DNA of 15,359 bases from Tannerellaceae bacterium. Lineage in GTDB: Bacteria > Bacteroidota > Bacteroidia > Bacteroidales > Tannerellaceae. The stretch covers positions 1-15,359 of the forward strand of contig JAIRZN010000099.1 in the NCBI GenBank assembly GCA_031267205.1, in the 5' to 3' direction. Position numbers and translations under genes: made by a program. How positions within the stretch are numbered: the stretch's first letter is position 1; each line of letters starts with the position of its first letter. Below the pieces are notes generated by a model, which saw only the letters and a list, made by a program, of their open reading frames with translations, was not told the DNA's origin and ran no database searches. This document shows positions 6,513-15,116 of this stretch, piece after piece.

Positions 6513-8855
6513 TTAATGGAATAGCATATCGGGCGTGACGGGGGCAAACTTTCCGGCGCCGGATTCGCGTATGCGTACGCTTCCGTTGTTCCAGTTTGAC
6601 GGCCATCCGCCGATAATATGCCCCAGGAACACGACTTTCAATTCGTGCAGGCCTTTGGCTAAGGCCGCTGATTTGTCGTTGCGTGAGAAGCGTTTCACTT
6701 CGCCGCCGTTGTCAATCAGCAGGCGTCCGTCGAGCCACACTTCTTCGTTATCGCTTGAGATGTAATAGACGCCGTCGTCGGGAATGTCGACGTATCCGCT
6801 TGCCACGGCGGCGTATTGCTTCACGTTGCGCATTGCATCGTTGGAAGGTTCGACCCTCGTAATGTCGCGCAGGCCGGCCAGCACGCCGTCCGTCCAGTCG
6901 TTCGCGGAGCCGAGTGCGGAGGTTTCTTTAAATTCCCCGTAGGCTACCTTCAGGCTCAGGCCCGGCGTCAATCCTTCGGGTGTGGAGAGTGTGGCGGGCG
7001 AGTAGTCCTGCTTCTCGACCGTTATGGCGCGCGTCCGGCTCATCTTGCCCGAAGGCAGCACGGAGCGTATCTTCAGGGTTCCCGATTCGGAGTATTCAAG
7101 CGGGGCTTCGTAGACGGCCGACGTCGGCGCAGGTTCGGAGCCGTCGGTGGTATAGACCATCCTGACGGGGCGTGTCGTTTCAAATTCGAGCGTAGCCTTA
7201 TCGGTGAAGGCTATGAAATTGCACGAGCCGCCGGGCTGTTCGGGTTGTGGAATGTAGTAGTTGATCCCGTGCCCGTCGAGGCGCACGAGAGCATTGTCGA
7301 CCCGCCGCAGGAAGTCGTCGTAATCCTTACCGTCGAGCGGCGTCCAGGCTATTTCCGCCAAGGCGAGGGCGCGCGGGTAAGCGCTGTATTCCATCAAGTC
7401 GGTTGTATACATATATTCCGACCAGACGTTGGCCTGCACGCCTCTTATGAAGTCCGCCTTGCCGGTAGCCGTCAGCGTATCGGGTGTGGGATTGTAGGAA
7501 TAAGTAGCTTCGAGCGGGACGTATCCGCCGATCGTTACCGGCTCGATCTTGGCGTCTCCCTGGTAGAAATTGATGTACATGCCGTTGGACATAGGTGTCA
7601 TGATAACGTCGTGATCCATACTTGCGGCAGCTATACCGCCCTTTTCGCCTCGCCATGACATCACGGTAGCCGTCGGCGCAAGCCCGCCTTCGAGTATTTC
7701 GTCCCATCCGATCATCTTCCTGCCGTATCCGGCGAGGACGCGTTCGATACGTTGCACGAAGTAGCTCTGCAAACGTTCCTCGGCGCTGTGACCGGCATCG
7801 GCTTTAAGCCCTTCTTCGCGTATGCGCTGTTGGCAGAGAGGGCATTCTTTCCAGCTTGTTTTGGGACACTCGTCGCCGCCGATGTGAATGTATTCCGAAG
7901 GGAAGAGGGTTGTCACTTCGCCGATTACGTTTTCAAGAAACGTGAACACACTTTCCTTTCCGGCGCATAGCACGACATCTTCAACGCCCCATACGGCGCG
8001 TATTGCAGCAGGTTCGCCCTTGCAAGAGAGTTCGGGGTAGGCTGCGATGGCGGCCATTTCGTGGCCCGGCAGTTCTATTTCGGGTATGACGGTAATGAAC
8101 CTGTCGGCGGCGTATTTGACGATCTCTCTTACTTCCTCCTGCGTGTAGAAGCCTTCGCTATTAGGGCTTTTGGAACCTACTTCGGTCAGGCGCGGATATT
8201 GTTTTATCTCTATGCGCCAGCCCTGGTCGTCGGTCAGATGCCAATGCATACGGTTGATTTTAAACATAGCGATTACATCTAACTGCTTCTTGATGTTTTC
8301 AACCGGGATGAAATGCCGGCACGGGTCGAGCATAATGCCGCGGTATCCGAAGCGAGGCTCGTCCCTGACCGTAACCGCAGGAGCTGTCCAGGCGATATTT
8401 CTCACGACAGACGGGCTTTCGACCTCAGCCGGCAGCAGTTGCATAAAGGTCTGCATACCATAGAAGAGACCCTGCGGCGTTTTGGCTTTAAGCATTACAT
8501 TATCTGCGGTTACATCGAGCGTATAACCCTCGTCGTTCACGTCAAGCGCTGCGTCTATAACCAATGCAATCGCGCCGGACTTCTCCCTGTCGGTCACTTC
8601 GAGCGTATAACCGGTAGACAGCTTTAGTTTGGCGGCAAAAAACTCTGCAATTGTTTTCCCTTCGGGCGAAGAGGCGTAAAACGCGGCGCTTTTCTTCAGC
8701 GTAAAATCGCCCTGGTTGCGCACAAGGCTCAATGGAGCAGGGATGACGTTCAGGCCCCTGTTATAAACCTTCATCTCCACGTCCCTTTCGCATGAAGACA
8801 AAACAAAGAGCGCTCCCATAGCGCAGCAAGCAAATAATTTCTTCATATCAAACAT
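6513..8855 (-). CDS. Beta-N-acetylhexosaminidase, GH20, lipoprotein
   Basis: This exo-acting glycosidase releases terminal beta-linked GlcNAc or GalNAc from glycans or chitin-like oligosaccharides, and is probably anchored to the outer membrane or periplasmic face. The lipobox is LSSC (Cys22). The order is: GH20b-like N-domain (about 36-165); catalytic barrel (about 168-508) with substrate Arg172 (GYRGIMLD), the hallmark HIGGDE (catalytic Asp328-Glu329) and active-site tryptophans in GWDEIL (384), SWRG (401) and NVWSE (478); a chitobiase C-terminal beta domain (about 540-615, VYTTDGSEP); and a PA14-like domain (about 635-770, DIPDDGVYYISSDNEEVWLD). All key residues are present. Met4 (8846) is an alternative start. 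It has its own promoter and lies apart from the rseP cluster. Host mucin or peptidoglycan-derived sugars are plausible substrates, unproven. Confidence 0.95.
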   Translation of the reverse strand: MFDMKKLFACCAMGALFVLSSCERDVEMKVYNRGLNVIPAPLSLVRNQGDFTLKKSAAFYASSPEGKTIAEFFAAKLKLSTGYTLEVTDREKSGAIALVIDAALDVNDEGYTLDVTADNVMLKAKTPQGLFYGMQTFMQLLPAEVESPSVVRNIAWTAPAVTVRDEPRFGYRGIMLDPCRHFIPVENIKKQLDVIAMFKINRMHWHLTDDQGWRIEIKQYPRLTEVGSKSPNSEGFYTQEEVREIVKYAADRFITVIPEIELPGHEMAAIAAYPELSCKGEPAAIRAVWGVEDVVLCAGKESVFTFLENVIGEVTTLFPSEYIHIGGDECPKTSWKECPLCQQRIREEGLKADAGHSAEERLQSYFVQRIERVLAGYGRKMIGWDEILEGGLAPTATVMSWRGEKGGIAAASMDHDVIMTPMSNGMYINFYQGDAKIEPVTIGGYVPLEATYSYNPTPDTLTATGKADFIRGVQANVWSEYMYTTDLMEYSAYPRALALAEIAWTPLDGKDYDDFLRRVDNALVRLDGHGINYYIPQPEQPGGSCNFIAFTDKATLEFETTRPVRMVYTTDGSEPAPTSAVYEAPLEYSESGTLKIRSVLPSGKMSRTRAITVEKQDYSPATLSTPEGLTPGLSLKVAYGEFKETSALGSANDWTDGVLAGLRDITRVEPSNDAMRNVKQYAAVASGYVDIPDDGVYYISSDNEEVWLDGRLLIDNGGEVKRFSRNDKSAALAKGLHELKVVFLGHIIGGWPSNWNNGSVRIRESGAGKFAPVTPDMLFH

Positions 8856-8886
8856 CTCATATTTAACTATTGATTATTGGATGTGC

Positions 8887-8894
8887 CAAAGATA
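8887..8894 (-). promoter_or_regulatory. Promoter -7 element of the GH20 gene
   Basis: On the minus strand this reads TATCTTTG, a full match to TAnnTTTG. It lies 31 nt upstream of the first GH20 start codon, so the leader would be about 25 nt. The -33 region is only T-rich, with no clean TTTG. The 163-bp gap 8856-9018 holds this element and a small hairpin after rseP, and nothing else that I can support. Confidence 0.6.
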
Positions 8895-9002
8895 CCAAAT
8901 AAATGAGAAAACGACATCATTTAAGCGCATCATTGACAGATTCAACACGGTTAAATTCTTTTTTTCGCAGGTTTTCGAGGTTATACGCATATCGTTTTTG
9001 AC

Positions 9003-9017
9003 AGCAAAAGCTTTGCT
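9003..9017 (-). terminator. Weak hairpin after rseP
   Basis: AGCAAA (9003-9008) pairs with TTTGCT (9012-9017) around a 3-nt loop, directly beyond the rseP stop codon. The stem is short and AT-rich, and no T-run follows on the minus strand, so termination here is uncertain. Confidence 0.3.
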
Positions 9018-9018
9018 T

Positions 9019-10347
9019 TTACTTCAAAAAGAAACGGAACAGGTCGTTCCCGTTAGCGTACAGCAGCAGGGCAAAGAGGATTATCATGCCCGTTATTTGT
9101 GCGTATTCAAGAAATTTGTCACTCGGCTTGCGACGGGTGATGATCTCGTAAAGCAGGAACATCACGTGGCCGCCGTCTAATGCCGGTATCGGCAGAATAT
9201 TCATGAAAGCCAGGATGATGGAGAGTAAGGCGGTAGTCATCCAGAAAACCCTCCAGTCCCACACGGACGGGAAGAGGTTGCCTATGGCTCCGAATCCTCC
9301 AAGGCTGGAGGCTCCTTCTTTAGTGAACACATATTTCATGTCCCCCACGTATCCTTTGAGCGTATTCACACCCAGGCGCACGCCGGCGGGGAATGAGGCA
9401 AGGAAGCCGTATGTCCGCGTCACGGTGGCGTAAAAGTTTCTTGGACTGAGGTTGATTTTTATTCCCATATTGCCGGCCGTATCGGTGCGTAGGCGCAATG
9501 AGTGTTCCACTCCGCCGCGGTTGAATCCTACGGCTATCTCCTCGTTCTTCCTTTTCTCCAACTCTCCGATAACGTCGTATATTGAAGGCGTAGGTATGTT
9601 GTCGATTGAGCGTATCGTGTCGCCCGGCAACAATCCTGCTATGGCGGCGGGGGAGTTATCGTCGGCCATACTTTCGACAATCATGGGATAGCGCACGGAG
9701 GCAAAACCTCTCCTGTCGCGCATCACGCGCTGCATCATGTCTTCGGGAATGGAGATAGCCGTTTCCATACCATCGCGCAGTACGGTTACAGTCTGCGCCT
9801 CCACAACGGCGCGAAGGGCGTCGGCATTGAAACGTTCCAGTTCCATCTTGTCGGTGCGCAGGAGTATATCGCCGTCGCGGAAGCCTATGTTGTGAAACGT
9901 TTCGCTATAATCCATTCCCATCTTCATGTTCTTGAGCGGCAAATAGGTGTCGCCCCATGCAAAAAGAACCATGGAGTAGATAAGCAGGGCCAGTATGAAG
10001 TTAAAGAGCACGCCGGCCGTCATGATAAGTAAACGCGGGCCGGCCGGTTTGGAACGAAATTCGTATGGTTGCGGCGGTTGGGCCATTTGTTCCTTGTCCA
10101 TGCTTTCGTCTATCATGCCGGATATTTTGCAGTATCCGCCCAACGGAAGCCAGCCGACGCCGTATTCCGTTTCGCTATTCTTCGGCTTGAAGCGGAACAG
10201 CGCAAACCATGCGTCAAAAAAGAGATAGAACTTCTCTACCCTCACCTTATACATGCGGGCGAAAAGAAAATGCCCCAATTCATGGACAAGTACTAATATT
10301 GATAAACTCAGGATGAGTTGTAGCGCCTTGATCAAAAATGTCTCCAT
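9019..10347 (-). CDS. rseP: RIP metalloprotease RseP (site-2 protease)
   Basis: This is an inner-membrane zinc protease that cleaves transmembrane substrates such as anti-sigma factors and signal-peptide remnants. The zinc motif HELGH is at residues 22-26 in the first membrane segment. The partner motif NILPIPALDGGH (383-394) provides the third ligand, Asp391. A periplasmic PDZ domain lies at about 220-290 (SPAAIAGLLPGDTIRSIDN). Membrane segments are near 8-30, 105-130, 368-390 and 418-432. The length of 442 aa is usual for the Bacteroidota form. It starts 26 nt after dxr and closes the cluster. In this lineage the substrates probably include the FecR-type anti-sigma proteins, but none is encoded in this window. 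Confidence 0.96.
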   Translation of the reverse strand: METFLIKALQLILSLSILVLVHELGHFLFARMYKVRVEKFYLFFDAWFALFRFKPKNSETEYGVGWLPLGGYCKISGMIDESMDKEQMAQPPQPYEFRSKPAGPRLLIMTAGVLFNFILALLIYSMVLFAWGDTYLPLKNMKMGMDYSETFHNIGFRDGDILLRTDKMELERFNADALRAVVEAQTVTVLRDGMETAISIPEDMMQRVMRDRRGFASVRYPMIVESMADDNSPAAIAGLLPGDTIRSIDNIPTPSIYDVIGELEKRKNEEIAVGFNRGGVEHSLRLRTDTAGNMGIKINLSPRNFYATVTRTYGFLASFPAGVRLGVNTLKGYVGDMKYVFTKEGASSLGGFGAIGNLFPSVWDWRVFWMTTALLSIILAFMNILPIPALDGGHVMFLLYEIITRRKPSDKFLEYAQITGMIILFALLLYANGNDLFRFFLK

Positions 10348-10373
10348 ATTATTTTATTGTTGTTGTTAAATAG

Positions 10374-11525
10374 TTATCCGATAAGTTCCGTCGCTATCCT
10401 CCGCGCTTCGGCGTCTGTTGCTACATAATCTTCGTAAGACGGGTTAGCTATGAAGGATGCTTTTTGCAGTGTTTGTTCTATTATGTCGCTCATTTGCAGG
10501 AAGCCTGTTTTGTCGCGCAGGAAGGATGCCACCGCTATTTCGTTGGCGGCATTCAGTATACAGGGTGCATTTCCTCCTCTGCGCATAGACTCTAAGGCGA
10601 ATGCGAGGTTAGGGAAACGTTCCGTATCGGGCTCTTCAAAGGTCAGCGTGTTGTACCGGCGGAAATCCAGACGGGGGGCTTTACTTGTCAGGCGTTTGGG
10701 GTATGAAAAGGCATAGCTGATGGGTAGCTTCATGTCTGGGATGCCAAGCTGGGCCATGACGGCTCCGTCTGCAAACTCTACCATCGAATGTACAATAGAC
10801 TGCGGATGCACCACCACCCGTATCTGTTCCGGCACGAGGTTAAAGAGCCATTTGGCTTCAATCATCTCAAAGCCCTTGTTCATCATCGTTGCCGAATCAA
10901 TGGTTACCTTAGCTCCCATAGTCCAGTTCGGATGTTTCAGCGCCTGCTCCTTTGTTACCATAGCCATTTCCGCTCTTGTGAAGGTGCGGAACGGTCCTCC
11001 TGAGGCCGTCAGCCAGATACATTCCACCGGGTTATCCCAATTGCCTGCCAGACACTGGAAGATGGCCGAGTGTTCGGAATCGACGGGCAGTAGCGGCGCC
11101 TTGTGACGGATGGCCAGCGAGGTAATCAGTTCGCCTGCGACCACTAACGTTTCCTTGTTTGCCAGCGCTATTGCCTTCCCTGCTTTGACGGCGGCTATGG
11201 TTGGTTTCAACCCTGCGTATCCTACCATAGCGGTGAGCGTCATATCGACAGGGCCGGCTTCGGCTACCTGCGCAATGGCGTCTTCGCCCGCCCATACCTT
11301 TACAGGCAGGTCGCTCAGGGCTTCTTTGAGTTCGGTATATTTACTTTCGTCAGCTATCGCTACGGCTTCGGGCATGAACTTGCGCGCCTGGGCGACGAGC
11401 ATGTCTACACGGTTGCGGGCTGTCAGCGCGTATACTTCAAACATATCGGGATGTTCATCCACTACTTCCAGCGCCTGTGTCCCTATCGAACCGGTAGAGC
11501 CTAATATAGCCAGCTTTCTCTTCAT
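10374..11525 (-). CDS. dxr: 1-deoxy-D-xylulose 5-phosphate reductoisomerase
   Basis: This cytoplasmic enzyme catalyses the first committed step of the MEP isoprenoid pathway: NADPH-dependent rearrangement and reduction of DXP to 2-C-methyl-D-erythritol 4-phosphate. The dinucleotide-binding motif GSTGSIG is at residues 9-15, with LANKE at 121-125. Metal ligands lie in DSE (Asp149, Glu151) and in MNKGFE (ending at Glu220), and the flexible loop HPQSIVHSMVEF is at 240-251. The phosphate-binding SGGPFR is at 175-180. The length of 383 aa is standard. It starts 3 nt after the M23 peptidase stop and 26 nt before rseP, so the three are probably co-transcribed. As the known target of fosmidomycin, it supplies precursors for undecaprenyl phosphate. 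Confidence 0.98.
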   Translation of the reverse strand: MKRKLAILGSTGSIGTQALEVVDEHPDMFEVYALTARNRVDMLVAQARKFMPEAVAIADESKYTELKEALSDLPVKVWAGEDAIAQVAEAGPVDMTLTAMVGYAGLKPTIAAVKAGKAIALANKETLVVAGELITSLAIRHKAPLLPVDSEHSAIFQCLAGNWDNPVECIWLTASGGPFRTFTRAEMAMVTKEQALKHPNWTMGAKVTIDSATMMNKGFEMIEAKWLFNLVPEQIRVVVHPQSIVHSMVEFADGAVMAQLGIPDMKLPISYAFSYPKRLTSKAPRLDFRRYNTLTFEEPDTERFPNLAFALESMRRGGNAPCILNAANEIAVASFLRDKTGFLQMSDIIEQTLQKASFIANPSYEDYVATDAEARRIATELIG

Positions 11526-11528
11526 ACG

Positions 11529-12401
11529 TTAAAAGGATATATATTCTTCAGGGTTTACGGGATTGCCTCTGAACCATAACTCGAAGTGCAGATGCGGGCC
11601 TGTGGACAGGCTCCCTGTATTGCCTACCAAAGCTATCGCTTCGCCGGCAGTTACCTGGTCTCCCATTTTTTTCAATAGTAATTCGTTATGCTTATATATG
11701 GATATAAATCCGTTCTTGTGTTGAACCTGTATCACGTTGCCGGACTGTGGGTCGTATCCGGTGAAGATAACCGTCCCGTCCAGAGTCGCCAGGACGCTTT
11801 CCTTGGGCGCCGCCACCAGGTCTACGCCGTAATGGTGTATCTCTGCTTCATAGTGCGAGGAGATGAGGCCATTCACCGGCTTATAGAAAAAGACGGCGTT
11901 GCTGGGTGTTTGATTGGGATTAAGGGAGGTGAGGTTGAACTTTTCTTCTTCTTCAAAAGTTCTTATAAACTCTTTCTCGGTCTCGCTGCGGGTTATTTCG
12001 TAATTGGCGTTGATGATAGCCATGGAGTCGATGTCGCGTATGGAGTCTAACGGCATAGTGCCGGTAAGTATACTCGTTACATTGTCTAAGTAGCGGGTCT
12101 GTATTTCGATTATCATCTCTAAGGAATCTGCCCTAAGGGCGTTCTGCATAATTTCCTTGCGCACTTCTACGTCCAGGTAGCCGGGAAGATAGTTGCGGAT
12201 AGGGGTTTTGATTATAATAAAGGCCGTGAATGCGATCAGTACAATGGCAAAGGCTAACAGGACGGCGAAGGCCGATAGTTGCGACATGCGAAACGACCAT
12301 ACCTCCTCCAAGGTTCCTTCATTGAAAAAAGAAAGCTTGTATTTGAGACGTATACTCTGCCAGAACGATTGAAAATCTTTTTTGCGATGTTTCTTTGCCA
12401 T
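11529..12401 (-). CDS. M23 family peptidase, membrane-anchored
   Basis: This is a LytM-type zinc endopeptidase, 290 aa from the chosen start, that probably cuts peptidoglycan cross-links in the periplasm. The basic N-terminus is followed by one membrane anchor (about 42-65). A linker follows, and then the M23 domain (about 173-290). Zinc ligands are intact: His190 and Asp194 in HYGVD, and His272 in GPHLHFE; His238 (YKHNE) is the usual catalytic His. It is therefore probably an active enzyme and not an EnvC/NlpD-like activator. A longer reading frame starts at 12431, but the promoter -7 element at 12420-12427 lies inside it, so MAKKHRKK at 12401 is preferred. It is followed by dxr after 3 nt. 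Confidence 0.93.
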   Translation of the reverse strand: MAKKHRKKDFQSFWQSIRLKYKLSFFNEGTLEEVWSFRMSQLSAFAVLLAFAIVLIAFTAFIIIKTPIRNYLPGYLDVEVRKEIMQNALRADSLEMIIEIQTRYLDNVTSILTGTMPLDSIRDIDSMAIINANYEITRSETEKEFIRTFEEEEKFNLTSLNPNQTPSNAVFFYKPVNGLISSHYEAEIHHYGVDLVAAPKESVLATLDGTVIFTGYDPQSGNVIQVQHKNGFISIYKHNELLLKKMGDQVTAGEAIALVGNTGSLSTGPHLHFELWFRGNPVNPEEYISF

Positions 12402-12419
12402 ATTCAGTTTAATAGAACG

Positions 12420-12427
12420 CAAAAGTA
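12420..12427 (-). promoter_or_regulatory. Promoter -7 element ahead of the M23-dxr-rseP unit
   Basis: On the minus strand this reads TACTTTTG, matching TAnnTTTG. CTTT lies about 19 nt further upstream as a weak -33. It sits in the 63-nt gap after rimM and suggests that M23-dxr-rseP has its own promoter besides read-through from murA-rimM. Confidence 0.55.
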
Positions 12428-12464
12428 GCAAAATCCAAATCCCGTAAAAGTCGGTTTACGCTTA

Positions 12465-13001
12465 TTAACGTTTATGCAGGTCTAACAAGCCTTCAGGGAC
12501 GGACACTTCTATGTGTCGCTTCTCATGGTTGACGGAGACTGTCCATTCCTCGACGGCGGGCATAAGCAGCTCTTCGCCTTTATTGTCAATCCTGTACAGG
12601 ACGTTAGCGGTGCTGTCGTCGACATCGGTTATTGTTCCAAGCTCTCCGTATATCGTGTCGGAGACGGTATAACCTACATAGCCTGCCTCGTCCGTATCTT
12701 CGGCGGCGCCGGATACGTCGTCCGTCATTCTTTCGAGGGGATAATATACTTCACGATGGCTGAATATGCGGACGGCTTCTTCGGAGTCTACGGTTTCCAG
12801 CTTTACGAGGATGATGTTAGCAGTCTTATTACGGTATTCTTCGATGAAGAAGGGAACCATTATACCTTCCATTTCACATATAATAAACGGGTCGTCCGTA
12901 TGATTGAAAATATCGTAAGACAGTACCAGCCCTATCTCGCCCTTTATGCCGTGCGGTTTGGTGAAATAACCTACCTTGCGTACCGTCGCCTTTTCTATCA
13001 T
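12465..13001 (-). CDS. rimM: Ribosome maturation factor RimM
   Basis: This 178-aa protein helps late assembly of the 30S ribosomal subunit through binding to S19. It has the N-terminal RimM beta-barrel (about 5-90, with VGYFTKPHGIKGEI) and the C-terminal PRC-like barrel (about 103-172, with GYVGYTVSDTIYGELGTI, then LLMPAVEEWTVSVNHEKR and the closing VPEGLLDL). It starts 14 nt after murA. In many bacteria rimM sits with trmD, rpsP and rplS; in Bacteroidota it sits beside murA instead, as here. Confidence 0.96.
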   Translation of the reverse strand: MIEKATVRKVGYFTKPHGIKGEIGLVLSYDIFNHTDDPFIICEMEGIMVPFFIEEYRNKTANIILVKLETVDSEEAVRIFSHREVYYPLERMTDDVSGAAEDTDEAGYVGYTVSDTIYGELGTITDVDDSTANVLYRIDNKGEELLMPAVEEWTVSVNHEKRHIEVSVPEGLLDLHKR

Positions 13002-13015
13002 CGCCCGCTTTATTA

Positions 13016-14320
13016 TTATAGACGGGTGATACGCGCGCCTATACGATTCAGGCGTTTGTCTATGTCCTGGTATCCCCGGTCTATCTGTTCGATATTATGT
13101 ATGCGGCTCACGCCTTCCGCGCTCATGGCGGCTATCAATAGGGCGATGCCGGCGCGTATGTCGGGGGACGTCATGACGGAAGCTCTTAGCCTGAAACGAT
13201 TACCCAGACCTATCACAGTCGCGCGGTGCGGGTCGCAAAGTATGATCTGCGCTCCCATATCTATAAGTTTATCTACGAAGAAGAGGCGGCTTTCAAACAT
13301 CTTCTGGTGAATGAGCGCGCTACCGTTAGCTTGCGTCGCCACAACAAGTAAAACGCTGAGCAAGTCCGGCGTAAGCCCCGGCCACGGGGCGTCGGCTATC
13401 GTCATTATGGAACCGTCGATAAACGTCTCTATATCGTACGTCTCGTGAGCGGGTATATGTATATCGTCGCCTTCTTTCTCTACGGTAATACCAAGGCGGC
13501 GGAACGATTCGGGTATGATGCCCAACTGTTCGTAGCCGGTTCCCTTGATCGTAATATCCGACGAAGTCATAGCAGCCATACCGATAAAGCTGCCTACTTC
13601 TATCATATCCGGCAGTATCCTGTGAACGCCGCCGCCGAGCGAATCTACGCCCTCCACCGTCAACAGGTTGGATCCTACCCCCGATATGCGCGCTCCCATA
13701 CGGTTGAGCATGGCGGAGAGCTGCTGAAGGTAAGGTTCGCAGGCGGCGTTATAAATCGTAGTCGTCCCGCGGGCGAGCACAGCCGCCATCAGTACGTTGG
13801 CCGTACCCGTAACCGAGGCCTCGTCGAGCAGCATATAAGCCCCTTCCAAGCGACCGGCTTCCATGACGTACAACTGCCGCTCAACGTCGTAGTCTACCGA
13901 AGCTCCAAGCTTGCGTATACCGTCGAGGTGAGTATCCAACCGCCTCCGGCCTATCTTATCGCCTCCGGGTTTAGGTATAACAGCCTTGCCGAAGCGCGTC
14001 AGCAACGGGCCTACGAGCATGACGGCGCCCCGCAGCGCTGCGCATTTCCGAAGGAAGGCTCCGGTGGAGAGATAATCAACGCTCACCTCATCGGCCTGGA
14101 ACTCATACGAGGTATCCGACAGCCGTTCAACCTTTACATGCATATCCAGCAGGATCTGTATAAGGTTCTTTACATCTATAATATCGGGAATATTGTGAAT
14201 AGTGACTTTCTCATCCGTAAGCAGCGTTGCGCATATCACCTCCAGGGCCTCGTTCTTGGCTCCCTGTGGAACGATCTCGCCGCTCATCCTGCATCCGCCT
14301 TCTATCACGAATGAACTCAT
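13016..14320 (-). CDS. murA: UDP-N-acetylglucosamine 1-carboxyvinyltransferase
   Basis: This cytoplasmic enzyme transfers enolpyruvate from PEP to UDP-GlcNAc, the first committed step of peptidoglycan synthesis. The 434-aa EPSP-synthase fold is complete: the conserved Lys22-Asn23 pair (GAKNEALE), the GGDKIGRRRLDTHL loop (119-132), and the C-terminal SPDIRAGIALLIAA segment with its Asp and Arg. The catalytic-loop residue that is Cys115 in E. coli is Asp121 here (GGD in place of GGC). In other MurA enzymes this change keeps activity but prevents alkylation by fosfomycin, so natural insensitivity is expected. The start overlaps the DUF4290 stop by 4 nt (ATGA), and rimM follows after 14 nt. Confidence 0.98.
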   Translation of the reverse strand: MSSFVIEGGCRMSGEIVPQGAKNEALEVICATLLTDEKVTIHNIPDIIDVKNLIQILLDMHVKVERLSDTSYEFQADEVSVDYLSTGAFLRKCAALRGAVMLVGPLLTRFGKAVIPKPGGDKIGRRRLDTHLDGIRKLGASVDYDVERQLYVMEAGRLEGAYMLLDEASVTGTANVLMAAVLARGTTTIYNAACEPYLQQLSAMLNRMGARISGVGSNLLTVEGVDSLGGGVHRILPDMIEVGSFIGMAAMTSSDITIKGTGYEQLGIIPESFRRLGITVEKEGDDIHIPAHETYDIETFIDGSIMTIADAPWPGLTPDLLSVLLVVATQANGSALIHQKMFESRLFFVDKLIDMGAQIILCDPHRATVIGLGNRFRLRASVMTSPDIRAGIALLIAAMSAEGVSRIHNIEQIDRGYQDIDKRLNRIGARITRL

Positions 14321-14934
14321 CGGTTCTTCCGGTTGTGGTTTTTCTTGTTGTTGACCTTTACATTGGGCGTATTAACCGGCGCAAGTATCTCGCGGCTGTC
14401 GATTAGTTTCATCATGCTTTTATCCAGCCTGATCCGTCCTTCCGACAGTTCTTCCATATCCATGAATATCCTGTTGTCGTCCACCGAATCCTTGTTCCAC
14501 ATGACATACGCCCTTTTCATTTGGTTTGCAAGCAGGAAGATAAGGTAATTCCTTTTCTCTCCATCTTCAAGGCAGTTGGCTTTGTATATCATCTGCTCGA
14601 CGATTTTCCCGTAGTGACGATAGGTGCCGCGGGAGCCTCCATAATGGATACGCGGAGGTTTGCTGTATAAATCCTCCCTCCTGATAATCTCGTAAGGATA
14701 GTCTATATCTAACCTGAAATCGGAGATAATGGCCAGGTGATCCCACAGTATATGCTTGAAATCGCTTATGTCGCGCAGATGCGGGAACAGGTTTCCCATA
14801 GCGACTATGATGCTGTTGGCGCAACGTTGGCGTTCCCTCCTGTCGACAATACCGACACAATAATCAACCATGTTATGGATATTACGCCCATATTCGGGCA
14901 GAAACATTTTCTTTAATTCGGTGTTATATTCCAT
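14317..14934 (-). CDS. DUF4290 family protein
   Basis: This 205-aa protein of unknown function belongs to a family found in Bacteroidota. The recognisable features are the opening MEYNTELKKMFLPEYGRN, the central RCANSIIVAMGNLFPHLRD and the following DFKHILWDHLAIISDFRLDI. It has no signal peptide or membrane segment and is predicted cytoplasmic and helical. The tail from about residue 190 is rich in Asn and Lys and is probably disordered. An upstream TTG at 14958 could extend the frame by 8 residues, but it lies inside the promoter -7 element, so ATG at 14934 is preferred. It is the first gene of the cluster and overlaps murA by 4 nt, which hints at a link with cell-wall synthesis; this is inference only. 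Confidence 0.92.
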   Translation of the reverse strand: MEYNTELKKMFLPEYGRNIHNMVDYCVGIVDRRERQRCANSIIVAMGNLFPHLRDISDFKHILWDHLAIISDFRLDIDYPYEIIRREDLYSKPPRIHYGGSRGTYRHYGKIVEQMIYKANCLEDGEKRNYLIFLLANQMKRAYVMWNKDSVDDNRIFMDMEELSEGRIRLDKSMMKLIDSREILAPVNTPNVKVNNKKNHNRKNR

Positions 14935-14955
14935 TTCTTTAATTTGTTTGAAGCG

Positions 14956-14986
14956 CAAATGTAGTGAAATTCAAGTAAAACGCAAA
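14956..14986 (-). promoter_or_regulatory. Promoter of the DUF4290-murA-rimM operon
   Basis: On the minus strand the -33 element TTTG (14983-14986) and the -7 element TACATTTG (14956-14963) are separated by exactly 19 nt. Together they are the best match to the Bacteroidota consensus TTTG-N19-TAnnTTTG in the window. Transcription would begin near 14949, leaving a leader of about 15 nt before the ATG at 14934. Confidence 0.8.
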
Positions 14987-15116
14987 ACGCCGACGGAAAC
15001 GCCGCAGTACATCTCCCTACAAACGCCGGCATCCGCAGTAGGACAGCCGCCCGTCTTCCCGCCATCGGAACAGTCCCCGCCAACCGCCCGGACATTCTCC
15101 GGCTCTCGGAAAACCT
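14987..15116. other. Gene-free spacer between promoter and right repeat array
   Basis: This stretch is C-rich on the plus strand and has no convincing ORF on either strand. The segment CGCCGACGGAAAC near 14988 and CTCGGAAAACCTG near 15105 resemble the repeat core (GCCGACG and GAAAAC). It could therefore be a decayed edge of the array, but the 41-bp phase is not maintained, so I do not count it as repeat units. Confidence 0.4.

Noticed and set aside
13445..14314. Plus-strand 289-aa frame opposite murA, and similar long frames opposite TolC (3183-3956), GH20 (6816-7658), HlyD (2282-2908) and murA/rimM (12513-13310)
   Set aside because: Each is antisense to a gene with clear family motifs and shows no motifs of its own.
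14935..14958. TTG start for the DUF4290 gene
   Set aside because: The codon overlaps the promoter -7 element, and family members begin with MEYNT.
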